Source: Paenibacillus catalpae (GTDB taxonomy: Bacteria; Bacillota; Bacilli; Paenibacillales; Paenibacillaceae). Taken from it: DNA of 64,000 bases. Under the pieces are notes generated by a model, which saw only the letters and a list, made by a program, of their open reading frames with translations, had not been told where the DNA came from and searched no databases. Positions 10,101-17,343 of the stretch are shown here, in pieces. The stretch spans positions 372,001 through 436,000 of the forward strand of contig NZ_FOMT01000001.1 in NCBI RefSeq assembly GCF_900112695.1, in the 5' to 3' direction. Within the stretch, counting starts at the first letter, position 1, and every line of letters begins with the position of its first letter. Position numbers and translations under genes: made by a program.

Positions 10101-10795
10101 AGTCAGGCAAATTAACCGTATTGGTATACGACCCGGCTGCAGGTACATTCAGCCCTGTGCCAGCGGTTATAGCGGTGGAGGATGGCAAAACCGTTGTTAC
10201 CATTAAAAGCATGGGCAACAGCATCTATACCGCAGCCAAGCTTAATCGCATATTTACGGATACCGCCAGTCATTGGGCAAGAGCAGACATTGCTCTTCTT
10301 GCCGGGAAGGGCATTCTGAATGGCGTGTCGGCAGACAAGTTTGAACCGGAACGCGCAGTCACCCGTGCGGAGTTCGCAGCGATGCTCGTTCGTGCGCTTG
10401 GCATCCGTCAAATCGGAGAGGCGCACACCTTTAGGGATGTTGCTGCCGGCAGCTGGTATGATGAGACCATTAAGCTCGCATCTGGTGCAGGCATCATTAA
10501 CGGCTATAAGGATGGAACCTTCCGTCCGAATAACAAGGTCACACGTGAAGAGATGGCTATCATGGCGGTTAAAGCACTCGAGCTCGCAACGGACAGCAAG
10601 CTGGTTGCAGCAGATCTGAATTATAAGGATTCGGGGCGAATCTCCAATTGGGCATCCGATGCGGTCGGCAAGGCGACGGGTGCAGGTCTGTTAAAAGGCA
10701 TGCCGGACGGCTCCTTTGCACCGGCAGGCAGCGTCACCCGCGCCGAAGCAGCAACGCTGTTGACACGGCTTCTTGTATCGGCGGGACTGCTTTAG
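4193..10795 (+). CDS. Giant S-layer-anchored GH87-like alpha-1,3-glucanase (mycodextranase type)
   Basis: Encodes 2200 residues. A signal peptide (1-25, cut after VYA) is followed by seven imperfect repeats of 140-158 residues starting near 43, 183, 331, 478, 619, 777 and 924. Each has the pattern VRIKN-x-YLYE-x-YG ... W-x-E ... RIRNRATGHYI and is probably a beta-trefoil carbohydrate-binding unit. Next come a CBM6/35-like module (about 1049-1170), a second one (about 1184-1340), and a right-handed beta-helix catalytic domain (about 1345-1720, opening with ADYGATADDGTDDT). An Ig-like segment (about 1735-1800), a linker domain, and three SLH domains (from 2021, 2080 and 2144) complete it. D1495, D1518 and D1519 (ADGIN ... 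PGDDGIA) repeat the spacing that I recall for the catalytic Asp triad of GH87 alpha-1,3-glucanases. The SLH domains would fix the enzyme to the cell-wall polymer. Fungal cell-wall or biofilm alpha-glucan is the likely substrate. RBS AAGGGGGAG precedes the ATG. Confidence 0.8.
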   Translation: MARSKAMLSALLALLLLFTAFPVYAADDNEAVGTVSSGSDSYVRIKNKWKSNYLYEGSDGIVRYGFTAMDNESSHWLIEESGGVTRIRNRATGHYITMEDTNQRRDPLYSREAATSTANDQWIIADSSRAGYVIIKNASDPAANLVIHEEDQLGFAEVSGDINITFESPQWALEPVDSAGAPVRIVNQFKTGQYLYEDKDGFVKFGAAGGMTDQTTHWFVETVETKEDGSSLIRLRNRATGHYITQGAEGWMQLKATSQDGTRSEWAMADASSAGFVTFTNVFAAEGETPLNYVLNTQFPDDTNVRANDWAQPSWGSAQWRIDMAPDVQPVRIASYSDEPAEAAYLYENNGVVQYGVIDNANSGSYLYQWILEDYDGKTLIRNAATGHYIGNRSIEPTDPLTADEPAAIDASYQWTLASSNIYDDYKTIQNASGANIYLHNADATGVAQAGMIDRDTNPAQWLLADPSAATDGSPQFVRIMNEWQSMYLYEDTQGNLKYGNIRVEDQRDQWVVERFQGRKRIKNRETNHYINLQNVTDGLIKVSDVEDDWRSAVWVIEDKGGGSRLIHSVLDANDVEGSQKYINLQNLTKYAEYGIINPNWGSPRWRFINVPEAAPSHIRIKSKLTGGYLHEETGAGSEDLGKLKFADVPESDTSSIWFPEDTGDGVGSVRLKNLATGHYVSMEGVGGTVEQDAPDFKLAAESIYPQWGSAKWYLQNSASEGYMNIKSAWAGHFVYEASGDDAGYTKVSKLVAGNDEGQFAVEEAEVPEAPLPAVPVRIKSAATSQFLYENKGGVVLYGNVEEDNGYSHWLLEDENGSYRIRNRVTNHYISVDDNYRYITGGEGKAAASRADWSIESQGAAYLIRSLYGSFNDEYINVQNGAGYAERGLFPASFGTLQWSFEHAPDEFTTPVMGDERNETTGTPIFNDSNYIAIAVDGKSLAESNGAAVVTASAGENNAGREWLLLDYNGRKLIKNRATGKLLSLDLKLNDSAAITDSEQWVIEERLGHFVLVNAAEKNGVLYVKDNELQYGAVASPALWSFTPVESKVIYEGENAFHSQSISTAALTKGYTGTGYASGLINEGDLIRFVVNAKEAGDHEASIRYLASQAGDLKVTVNGIPVDAVTITAASSWKNAGVSLDLRAGINTVTVQKATAGNGSYSIDSLTVDDAINLAYRGATVPYVSYEAEHAATNASLIGPSRVYREIASEASGRQAVELDETGDYVEFTLAESANSIVLRYAIPDSADGSGLQETLGLYVNGEFKQKLNLTSKYAWEYGSYPWSNDPKQGSAHRFFDEIHALIGDVPAGATIRLEKDADSKADYYVIDLADMEQVADPLTMPGGFLSVADYGATADDGTDDTASFNDAVTAAKAAGKGVWFPAGTFELRSSLLHVSDVTIRGAGMWYTTLLGARFIGDGGHIEVYDLLVDGDLNIRDDEASTHSFEGEFGPGSVIQNVWIEHSKTGLWLTRLKGSTGFTDSLHMIGLRMRNLMADGINFCVGTSNSMLEQSDIRYPGDDGIAMWSAEGVASVNNTARFNTVSLPWLADNMVIFGGKDNKMTDNIAKDTITNGAGVAVSTRFNPVPFSGTTVVERNTLIRTGSFDTGYGINLGAIWVFASEKDLNGTVYIRNNTALDSTYAGLIVHGDFQVSGVSIANTVIDGTGTNGVDVTANVKGSVIADNIIVRGERIAVVNDSNSGFAFEERNEGFASLLKPFQFAVGDDRIGPFEMEKQASQPIHVYNRSGEEVTEDAVITTDNHDIAYLDNGELKAARPGAVKVSVSFNGATRVYTLQVTGEEDSGTGTNPNPVSNGTEVITATEKPEDNDLALKNKINSGYSVVTMDVSASSVSGKAAFTVKTLLELAGSKPDAVLVVKGQQGSYTFPLKLLTQVLEANGITDTANAVWTFSVQPAAADLAAKLNKDAAEQGVTTVGNAVEFTITVESREQTVVITNFGGAYVERTISVDGAQESGKLTVLVYDPAAGTFSPVPAVIAVEDGKTVVTIKSMGNSIYTAAKLNRIFTDTASHWARADIALLAGKGILNGVSADKFEPERAVTRAEFAAMLVRALGIRQIGEAHTFRDVAAGSWYDETIKLASGAGIINGYKDGTFRPNNKVTREEMAIMAVKALELATDSKLVAADLNYKDSGRISNWASDAVGKATGAGLLKGMPDGSFAPAGSVTRAEAATLLTRLLVSAGLL
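4319..7330 (+). repeat. Seven in-frame repeats of 140-158 codons
   Basis: This is the coding sequence for the seven trefoil-like repeats of the GH87 protein. Every unit has the same order of motifs: VRI(K/V/A/M), Y-L-(Y/H)-E, G-x-(V/L)-x-(Y/F)-G, W-x-x-E, (R/K)-(I/L)-(R/K)-N-x-x-T-(G/N)-H-Y-(I/V), then a W-A-or-W-x-I closing strand. Units are too divergent at the nucleotide level to be a recent duplication. The seventh has drifted furthest (NRATGKLLSL replaces TGHYI). Confidence 0.7.
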
Positions 10796-10819
10796 TTCAT
10801 AATCTTTTAAAGGTAAACG

Positions 10820-10858
10820 AAAAGCGACTGTGCTGCCATGCACGGTCGCTTTTGTTGT
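10820..10858 (+). terminator. Rho-independent terminator after GH87 gene
   Basis: A 13-bp stem with one G-T pair (10820-10832 with 10841-10853) encloses an 8-base loop and ends in TTTTGTT. Confidence 0.85.
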
Positions 10859-10938
10859 AGGTGGAGAACATTACAAAAAAATATAAACTTGTATAGTTTC
10901 TATATACGAAGTGATCGAAACAGAAGGAGAAAAGAATT

Positions 10939-11040
10939 ATGCTGTATATCTTTGGCGAGCTGCCTGGCACCAGCAAGTCAACGTTATCGGCAGCTCTGGC
11001 GAGGGAACTTCGGGCAACGTATCCATCATCCAATAGGATT
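10939..11040 (+). pseudogene. 5' stub of a P-loop kinase / AAA-type ATPase gene
   Basis: A good ribosome binding site (AGAAGGAG at 10921-10928) leads to an ATG and about 30 codons resembling the start of small P-loop kinases: LYIFGELPGTSKSTLSAALA. The similarity ends near codon 30, and what follows is simply the antisense of the neighbouring esterase remnant. In the Walker A motif the expected G-K-S/T has become S-K-S (PGTSKST), which fits loss of function. The stub is convergent with the broken esterase, so a deletion has probably joined the two. Confidence 0.6.
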
Positions 11041-11051
11041 TGCTTTGCTGC

Positions 11052-11886
11052 TTATGGCTGGAGCAGCCACCGGTGTGCCTCAGGGAACAGCGGGCTCCAC
11101 GTGGATTCGTGGTGCGTTCCGCCGGTAATGAAATCGAATCGAATGCGGCTCTCCGGGACCCCTGCTGCTATCAACGTCTGGCGGACCTGCACAACGTGCT
11201 CGTAGGCAATCTGATTAAAGTCGGAATTGTCGGTTTCCAGTTCTCCGATGCTTAGGAAGACGCGCAGCGCAGGGGAAAGAACCGATTGCTGAATTAATTG
11301 AATAATGGGCCGTTGTCGTGCCACATGACAAAGGAAAACCCGCCTACACAGCCAAAAAGATCCGGATAACGAATGGCGGTATACAGCGAGACATAAGCAC
11401 CGAACGAGCTTCCGGCAATGATCGTATGCTCCGGTTCAATGAGCGTCCGGTAGTGGCTGTCGATATAAGGTTTGAGCGTCTCCGCCAGGAACGCGGCATA
11501 AGCCTGTCCTTTGCCCCCGAAGCCATATTCCTCATTAATCGTAAAGTTATATTCATTGTTGCGCTGATCGCCTCCATGATCAATAGCAACCACGATAGCC
11601 TCGAGCGCGGAATCATTCAGCGCCATCTGCTCCAACGTTTCGTCGACGGCCCACTCGCTTCCCCAGGACGTCGCTTCATCGAATACATTCTGGCCGTCCT
11701 GCATATAGAGGACCGGGTATCTGCTACCCCTTTGTTATAGCTCTTTGGTAAATAAATCCAGACTCTGCGCTCCGTCTGCAGCTGCGGAATTTGGAATGCG
11801 TCGATAATCCGGACATCGCCTGTAATGGTGTGAGCGGCCTCGTCTGTAAGAACTTCTCTCCAAGGAATAGGTACGTTAATCGTCAT
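11052..11886 (-). pseudogene. Frameshifted alpha/beta-hydrolase esterase (enterochelin esterase-like)
   Basis: Read on the - strand, three overlapping frames rebuild one protein of about 275 residues. The start is at 11886 (MTINVPIPW, after an AGGAG ribosome binding site). A shift near 11720 moves to the frame YPVLYMQDGQNVFDEATSWG. A second shift near 11320 leads to the last part, which ends at 11052 with the His-bearing GGTHHESTW. The nucleophile elbow is IAGSSFGAY. All conserved parts of the esterase D / IroE-like family are present, so the gene was intact until recently. Two separate shifts argue against a single sequencing error. It lies upstream of, and divergent from, the ABC sugar locus. 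Confidence 0.8.
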
Positions 11887-11983
11887 GAATGACTCTCCTA
11901 GTCAATGTATTTACTAGAATCTTAACGTGCGTCTCATCTGGATGCAATGAACTTTAGTTTGCAAATCCATCTCTCCATACAAG

Positions 11984-12055
11984 AAGTCAATTATGCCAAC
12001 AAAAAAGTAAAAATAACGGCATAGGTGGCGCTTTTCTATTCTCTATAATAAAAAC
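11984..12055 (+). promoter_or_regulatory. Promoter 1 of the ABC sugar locus with conserved cis elements
   Basis: A TATAAT box lies at 12044-12049 inside CTCTATAATAAAAAC. Exactly 37 bp before the box starts GTAAAAATA (12007), and 23 bp before that AAGTC (11984). The same three elements with the same spacing precede the binding-protein gene (13923-13994). There is no good -35 box, as expected for an activator-dependent promoter; the YesN-type regulator encoded downstream is the obvious candidate. Confidence 0.6.
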
Positions 12056-12102
12056 AACTTCAAATCTTTCTACTATATTCTAAGAAATTCGAGGTGCTTA
12101 TG

Positions 12103-13035
12103 ATGGAGACTTCACCACAAGTGATAGGAAAGCTGGAGAAGCCGAAAAAAGTACGCTCGCTGCAAAGCGGAGAGACCCTTGCCGGGTTACTGTTCGTGAG
12201 CCCGATGCTCATAGGCGTATTTGTTCTCGTTCTGCTCCCGATTGTTGCGACAATTGTACTTAGCTTCGCGGATTGGAATTTTGTTCAAGGCTGGAAAGGG
12301 ATCGACTGGGTTGGCTTCGGAAACTTCGAGAAGCTGTTCCACGATGATCAATTCCTGCGCTCGGTGCGCAATAACTTTGTTTTCCTGCTAGCCGTACCGG
12401 TGTATATGTTAATCTCCATGGTGCTGGCCGTTCTTATTGACCGCCATGTCTATTTGAAAAGCTACTTCAAGGTTGCTTACTTCATGCCGTATATTTCGAG
12501 CATCGTTGCGGTTGCCATCGTCTGGCAAGTATTGTTCCAGCCTTCTTACGGCCCGATTAACCAGGTGCTGCACACGCTGGGCTTCAGCAACCCGCCGAAG
12601 TGGATCGCTGATCCGCATTATGCGCTCATCTCCATTATGATGATCGTGGTGTGGACCTCCATCGGCTTCAATATGATTATCTACACAGCCGGTCTGCAGT
12701 CGATTCCGAAGGATCTGTATGAGGCAGCTGATATTGACGGCGCGAACGGTTGGACCAAATTCGCAAGGATCACGTTCCCGCTGCTGTCGCCAACTTCCTT
12801 CTTCCTGCTTGTAACAGGCGTCATTGCAACCTTTAAAGTATTTGATATTATCGCGGTTATGACGCAAGGGGGCCCGATCGGCTCTACCTCGCTGATGGTT
12901 TGGTATTTGTATGATACCGCTTTCGTTAATCTGAAGGTTGGTTATGCATCGTCAATTGCCGTTATGTTGTTCGTCTTCGTTCTGTTAATTACATTTGGAC
13001 AATGGATCACACAGAAGAAATGGGTCAATTATTAA
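12103..13035 (+). CDS. ABC sugar transporter permease, MalF type
   Basis: Encodes 310 residues with about six membrane segments. The binding-protein-dependent permease motif that contacts the ATPase is YEAADIDGANGWTKFARITFPLLSP (about residues 205-230). Start ATG 12103 is preferred because GAGGTG lies 6 bases upstream; GTG 12094 and ATG 12100 overlap or crowd it. With the next gene it forms the channel of a CUT1-type importer. The ATPase subunit is not in the locus and is probably shared (MsmX type), as is common in Bacillales. Neighbouring enzymes suggest that the cargo is an oligosaccharide containing uronic acid. Confidence 0.92.
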   Translation: METSPQVIGKLEKPKKVRSLQSGETLAGLLFVSPMLIGVFVLVLLPIVATIVLSFADWNFVQGWKGIDWVGFGNFEKLFHDDQFLRSVRNNFVFLLAVPVYMLISMVLAVLIDRHVYLKSYFKVAYFMPYISSIVAVAIVWQVLFQPSYGPINQVLHTLGFSNPPKWIADPHYALISIMMIVVWTSIGFNMIIYTAGLQSIPKDLYEAADIDGANGWTKFARITFPLLSPTSFFLLVTGVIATFKVFDIIAVMTQGGPIGSTSLMVWYLYDTAFVNLKVGYASSIAVMLFVFVLLITFGQWITQKKWVNY

Positions 13036-13056
13036 GAGTGGAAGGAGCGGTACTTC

Positions 13057-13899
13057 ATGTCTACAACAAACACAGGCTTCAGCTGGCGTAAAGGAATCAT
13101 TACGGTTATTATGTTCGCCATTAGTATCCTTTTCCTCATGCCTTTTATTTGGATGCTCATTACCTCCTTCAAATTGGAGAAGGACGTATTCGTATATCCG
13201 ATTGAATGGATTCCCAAGCAATGGCATGCCATTGAGAACTACAAGGAAGTATGGGTGGGAGATTATCCCTTCTGGAAATACTATCTGAATTCGATTAAAG
13301 TAGGCGTTACGACAACGGTTATTTCGGCCTTGCTCTCATCGCTTGCTGCTTATGGCTTCTCGAAGATCAAATTCAAAGGGAGCAATTTCTTGTTCCTGAT
13401 TGTACTCGCTACGTACATGGTTCCTAGCCAGGCCATTCTTATCCCGCAGTTTATTTTGTACCGCCAGATCGGGTTATTCGACAGTCTTTGTGGTCTTATT
13501 CTTCTTAGCAGCTTCAGCGTACTGGGTACGTTTATGCTTCGGCAATTCTTTATGGGCGTGCATCAGGAATTTATCGAATCTGCCAAAATTGACGGAGCCA
13601 ACCATATGCGGATCTTCTGGAGCATTGGCCTTCCGCTCGTGAAGCCGGCAGTTGCAACCTATGCGATCCTGCGCTTTATCTGGACGTGGAATGACTACCA
13701 GAATCCGCTCATCTTCCTGCGCACGGACAGTCTGTTTACGATTCCGCTGGCGATGCAGAAGTTCACTTCGCTAAGCGGTGAATTCTACTCTCTTATTATG
13801 GCTGCGGCCGTATCGGCGATCCTGCCGCTCCTGATTGTCTTCATTATCGGGCAGAAGAGCGTGATTGAGGGCATTGCATTAGGCGGCGTTAAAGGGTAA
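13057..13899 (+). CDS. ABC sugar transporter permease, MalG type
   Basis: Encodes 280 residues with six predicted membrane helices. The coupling loop is FIESAKIDGANHMRIFWSIGLPLVKP (about residues 171-196), with the EAA-like motif of CUT1 MalG proteins. GGAAGGAG precedes the ATG by 9 bases, and the gap to the MalF-type gene is only 21 bp, so they are co-transcribed. It forms the second half of the membrane channel. The gene is followed by a 139-bp region with a cre-like site and a second promoter before the binding protein. Confidence 0.92.
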   Translation: MSTTNTGFSWRKGIITVIMFAISILFLMPFIWMLITSFKLEKDVFVYPIEWIPKQWHAIENYKEVWVGDYPFWKYYLNSIKVGVTTTVISALLSSLAAYGFSKIKFKGSNFLFLIVLATYMVPSQAILIPQFILYRQIGLFDSLCGLILLSSFSVLGTFMLRQFFMGVHQEFIESAKIDGANHMRIFWSIGLPLVKPAVATYAILRFIWTWNDYQNPLIFLRTDSLFTIPLAMQKFTSLSGEFYSLIMAAAVSAILPLLIVFIIGQKSVIEGIALGGVKG

Positions 13900-13905
13900 C
13901 GGGAA

Positions 13906-13919
13906 TGAAAGCGTTAGCA
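13906..13919 (+). promoter_or_regulatory. cre-like site (CcpA)
   Basis: TGAAAGCGTTAGCA matches the catabolite-response consensus TGWNANCGNTNWCA except for one W position. It lies between the permease genes and the promoter of the binding-protein gene. It could give glucose repression of the downstream half of the locus. Confidence 0.5.
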
Positions 13920-13922
13920 AGA

Positions 13923-13994
13923 AAGTCGAATTTGTTGCAATTTAGGTAAAGATAGTTACATCCTTACCGGATTGCTGCTCTCTATAATGAAAAC
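13923..13994 (+). promoter_or_regulatory. Promoter 2 of the ABC sugar locus with the same cis elements
   Basis: AAGTC (13923), GTAAAGATA (13946, 23 bp later) and CTCTATAATGAAAAC (TATAAT at 13983-13988, 37 bp after the second element) occur at the same distances as before the MalF-type gene. TATAAT has no clear -35 box. The shared pattern between two promoters of one locus suggests one common activator. Confidence 0.6.
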
Positions 13995-14038
13995 TATCAA
14001 CATCCTAAACCTTACATTTCCGAGAGGGGTAAAAAGAA

Positions 14039-15454
14039 ATGAAAAAGAGATGGGCATCGGGACTTGCGATTAGTTTACTGCTGACTGGAGTACTTGCAGG
14101 CTGCGGGAACTCGAACAATGATTCGGGTAACAAGAATGCAAATGCGAATGCTTCGGCGGAAGCAAGCGCAAACACGGGCGGCAACAGTGCTGCAAGCGGC
14201 GATCCGGTCAAGCTTCGCCTATACACTTACGGCACAGAGCAAGCGTACAACTGGAAAGCAACACTTGATGCTTACCATGAGAAAAACCCGAATATTACGG
14301 TTGAGCTTGTACAGCTGAGCGAAAAAGGCGATACGCAGGAATCGATGAAAAAGCTCGATCTTGCCGTAGCATCCGGCGAGCAAATTGACGTTATGATGTT
14401 TAGTGACGCAGCGGGTTATGCCCAGCGCGTAGCGCTGGGAATGGCTGCTCCTCTTGATGACTTCCTGGCGACAGACGGCTACAAAGTAGAAGAGGACTAC
14501 AAAGTGGATACACATCTGAACGGCAAAGTTTATTCGCTGCCAGGCAAATTCAATCCTTGGTATGTTCTGCTGAACAAGGACAATCTGGATGAAGCGGGTC
14601 TTGCGGTTCCAACAGACTGGACCTGGGATGAATATGCCGACTATGCGAAAAAGCTGACAAAAGGCGAAGGGGCGACTAAACGTTACGGTACTTACTTCCA
14701 CGGCCCGCAAAACGGCGGCTGGATGGAATACCTGAAGCTGATGATGGAGAACCAGCCGACTGGCTCGGAGTTCCTGAAAGCAGACGGCACGTCCAACCTG
14801 GATGATCCTAACTTCAAGAAAACGCTTGAGCTTCGCGTGAAAATGGAGAAAGAGGATAAATCTTCGGTTCCATACTCGGATATGATTTCGCAAAAGCTGG
14901 CTTACCGGAACCAATTCTTTAACCAATCGGCAAGCATGCTGGCCATCGGCTCCTGGATGAACACGGAAATCGGCGGTACGGATACCTTGCCTCTGACGTT
15001 CCATGTAGCGGTTGCGCCATTCCCGAAAAACAATGCGAGCGACCAATCCGGCATCACGCCAGTAACGACGGACTATGTTGCGGTATCGGAAAGCTCCAAA
15101 AACAAGGAAGAAGCTTATAAATTCGTTCGCTGGTACACAACGGAAGGTCAAGTTGTTCAAGGCAAAAACATTCCGGCTTGGAACGGTGTAAGCAACGACC
15201 AGGTAGCAGGCATTATCGATACGATTCTGAGCGGCACTAAAAACCCTGAGCTTGTTGACAAAGAAAGCCTTGTGAACACGCTCGTTAACTCGAAAGCTAC
15301 GGAAATTATTGCGCCTGCTTCTTACCAGGCTGAAGTATACAAAGCGATCAATGAAGAGTACGAGAAGCTGATCCTTGGCAACCAGGACGTCGACACAACC
15401 GTTGCAAACTCCAAGAAACGCGTAGACGAAATTATTGCAGCGAACAAAAAATAA
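14039..15454 (+). CDS. ABC sugar transporter substrate-binding lipoprotein
   Basis: Encodes 471 residues. A lipoprotein signal with lipobox LAGC (Cys 22) is followed by an Asn/Ala/Ser-rich linker (23-55) and an extracellular solute-binding family 1 fold with conserved patterns such as LDLAVASGEQIDVMM and YVAVSESSKNKEEAYKFVRW. It captures the sugar outside the membrane and hands it to the two permeases encoded just upstream. It has its own promoter (TATAAT 13983-13988), so the usually abundant binding protein can be made at higher level than the channel. An imperfect terminator hairpin after it may reduce read-through into the sensor kinase gene. Confidence 0.93.
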   Translation: MKKRWASGLAISLLLTGVLAGCGNSNNDSGNKNANANASAEASANTGGNSAASGDPVKLRLYTYGTEQAYNWKATLDAYHEKNPNITVELVQLSEKGDTQESMKKLDLAVASGEQIDVMMFSDAAGYAQRVALGMAAPLDDFLATDGYKVEEDYKVDTHLNGKVYSLPGKFNPWYVLLNKDNLDEAGLAVPTDWTWDEYADYAKKLTKGEGATKRYGTYFHGPQNGGWMEYLKLMMENQPTGSEFLKADGTSNLDDPNFKKTLELRVKMEKEDKSSVPYSDMISQKLAYRNQFFNQSASMLAIGSWMNTEIGGTDTLPLTFHVAVAPFPKNNASDQSGITPVTTDYVAVSESSKNKEEAYKFVRWYTTEGQVVQGKNIPAWNGVSNDQVAGIIDTILSGTKNPELVDKESLVNTLVNSKATEIIAPASYQAEVYKAINEEYEKLILGNQDVDTTVANSKKRVDEIIAANKK

Positions 15455-15473
15455 TAAGGTATAATAAATATCC

Positions 15474-15504
15474 AAAGGGGACGGGAGTTACTGTCCCCCT
15501 TTTC
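15474..15504 (+). terminator. Imperfect hairpin between binding protein and sensor kinase genes
   Basis: AAAGGGGAC (15474-15482) pairs with GTCCCCCTTT (15493-15502) with one bulged C and is followed by TCTAT. It looks like a leaky terminator that would lower expression of the two-component genes relative to the binding protein. Confidence 0.5.
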
Positions 15505-15525
15505 TATCTAAGGGGGACATCTGTG

Positions 15526-17343
15526 ATGTACCGCATCCGGTCTTACTTTCACTCCGTACGAGGAAAACTTTCCCTTGTAGCGGTTCTTTGCATATTGATA
15601 CCGGCCGTATTAACGATGCTGATCTATAACTCCTTAACCCGTGAAGCCGTTGAACGGCAGGCGAAGGAAAATGCGACAGACTCCATGCAGCTCGTAAATG
15701 GATCGATTAATAATCTGTTCCAGGGCATGCTCAATATCGCCAACTATTTTCAGGTAAATACGGATATGAAATCAAGCTTTATCAAGATGCTGAATACGGA
15801 TCTTGATCCTTATGATAAATTTACGGCCACGAACCGGATTATGCAGCAGCTGGAAACGCTGACGTATATCGGGGAGAAGAGCTATATCACCATTATATTG
15901 ACCAATGGAGAGACGTTTACGAACTATTCCAAGGATGAAGTGAATCCGCAGCTCTTTCAGCAAGAGCCCTGGTTTAACAACCTGAAGCAGCTGACGGGAC
16001 TGCAGTCTTATTGGGTAAGCACATCACCTACGATTTTTCCTTATGACCGGATAAGCAGTCCTTATCAAATCTCGGTCGCCAGGACTTTACGATTTGACAG
16101 CACGCGGATCTACGGTTATGTCATCGTGACGATGATGGAAAATAAATTCAGCCGTATATTAGGCAGCCTGACCGGCAGTCAGGAGGTCCTTCTTGTAGAC
16201 GGGGACGGCAAAATTCTGTCTTCTCCTGATCCGGCGCAGGTAAATCAAACGTTCCGATACAGCAGGCAGATGGCGGAAAGAGATCCGCATGCCGGATCAT
16301 CCATAATTAAAGACGGAGATAAGAAGCTTTTGCTGACAACAGCTGATCTTTCCTTTAATGACTGGCATCTGGTGGCGACGGAGCCTTATCAGGATGCGAT
16401 TGTCAATATCAGCTCGATCTTTAACCGGGTATTTCTATTCCAGATTATTTCCTTTATCGTGTTTCTGATGCTGCTGCTTCTCTTGATGAGACAGCTGACG
16501 AAGCCATTGATCAAGCTGGGAAAGGTAGCCTCCAGCGTACAGCGTGGCAATCTGGAAGTACGGTCCAGTATCCGCGGGGCTGATGAAATCGGAAGATTGG
16601 GATTTCTGTTCGACCAAATGCTCGACCGCATTAAGGAAATGATTGCCGAGGTGTCACTTACGCACGCGCGAAAGCGCAAGGCGGAGCTCGCGATGTTGCA
16701 GGCGCAGATTAATCCGCATTTTCTGTTTAATGTTCTTAATTCGATCCGTATGAAAGTGATGCGCAGCGGAGATCAGGACAGTGCCAAGATGATTGCTTCC
16801 TTATCCAAGCTGCTGCGGATGACGATCAGCAGGGATGAAGACGCTATCTTGCTGCATGAAGAGATCGAGCTGCTGACGCATTACGTAGAGCTGATGAATC
16901 TAAGGCAGAAGGAAGAAGCGAGGCTTGTTGTGGATGTAGATGTGACATCCTTTGATATACGGGTACCGCGGTTTATTTTGCAGCCGCTGGTGGAGAACGC
17001 GCTTATTCATGGCTTTAACCAAAGTGCCGGCACGATCCGGATTACGGCAGAGAGAACCGATCATTTCCTCGAGCTTGCTGTGGAGGATGACGGAATTGGA
17101 ATGGAGACAGAGGAACTGGAACGGCTGAGAGCAAGGCTGACGGCTTCGGGGTCCGGCCCGGAAAGCGTTCAGGAGAGCGGGCGTTCCGGAGGTCCCGGGA
17201 TGTCCGGAATTGGCGTGGCGAATGTCGCGGAGCGCATGCGGATTATGTTTGGCGATGCCTTTCATATCACCGTCGATAGTGATAAAGGAACACGCATTAT
17301 GATGCATATCCCTATTCGAGAGGAGGGGCGTCCTCATGTATAA
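15526..17343 (+). CDS. Sensor histidine kinase, YesM type
   Basis: Encodes 605 residues from ATG 15526; GTG 15523 is equally possible, since AGGGGG lies 6-9 bases before either. It has one N-terminal membrane helix (about 14-36), an extracellular dCache-like sensor domain (about 37-300), a second helix (about 300-325) and a HAMP domain (about 326-380). The His kinase domain contains the phospho-acceptor in QAQINPHFLFNVLNSI (His398), followed by an HATPase domain with an N-box (LVENALIHGF) and G-boxes (DDGIGM and GIGVANVAERM). It senses sugar outside the cell, probably with the binding protein, and phosphorylates the response regulator whose start overlaps its end by 8 bases. Confidence 0.92.
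   Translation: MYRIRSYFHSVRGKLSLVAVLCILIPAVLTMLIYNSLTREAVERQAKENATDSMQLVNGSINNLFQGMLNIANYFQVNTDMKSSFIKMLNTDLDPYDKFTATNRIMQQLETLTYIGEKSYITIILTNGETFTNYSKDEVNPQLFQQEPWFNNLKQLTGLQSYWVSTSPTIFPYDRISSPYQISVARTLRFDSTRIYGYVIVTMMENKFSRILGSLTGSQEVLLVDGDGKILSSPDPAQVNQTFRYSRQMAERDPHAGSSIIKDGDKKLLLTTADLSFNDWHLVATEPYQDAIVNISSIFNRVFLFQIISFIVFLMLLLLLMRQLTKPLIKLGKVASSVQRGNLEVRSSIRGADEIGRLGFLFDQMLDRIKEMIAEVSLTHARKRKAELAMLQAQINPHFLFNVLNSIRMKVMRSGDQDSAKMIASLSKLLRMTISRDEDAILLHEEIELLTHYVELMNLRQKEEARLVVDVDVTSFDIRVPRFILQPLVENALIHGFNQSAGTIRITAERTDHFLELAVEDDGIGMETEELERLRARLTASGSGPESVQESGRSGGPGMSGIGVANVAERMRIMFGDAFHITVDSDKGTRIMMHIPIREEGRPHV

Noticed and set aside
14219..15475. A 418-codon open frame antisense to the sugar-binding lipoprotein gene
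   Set aside because: No ribosome binding site or family pattern; the sense gene is complete with signal and lipobox. It is a mirror of biased codon use.
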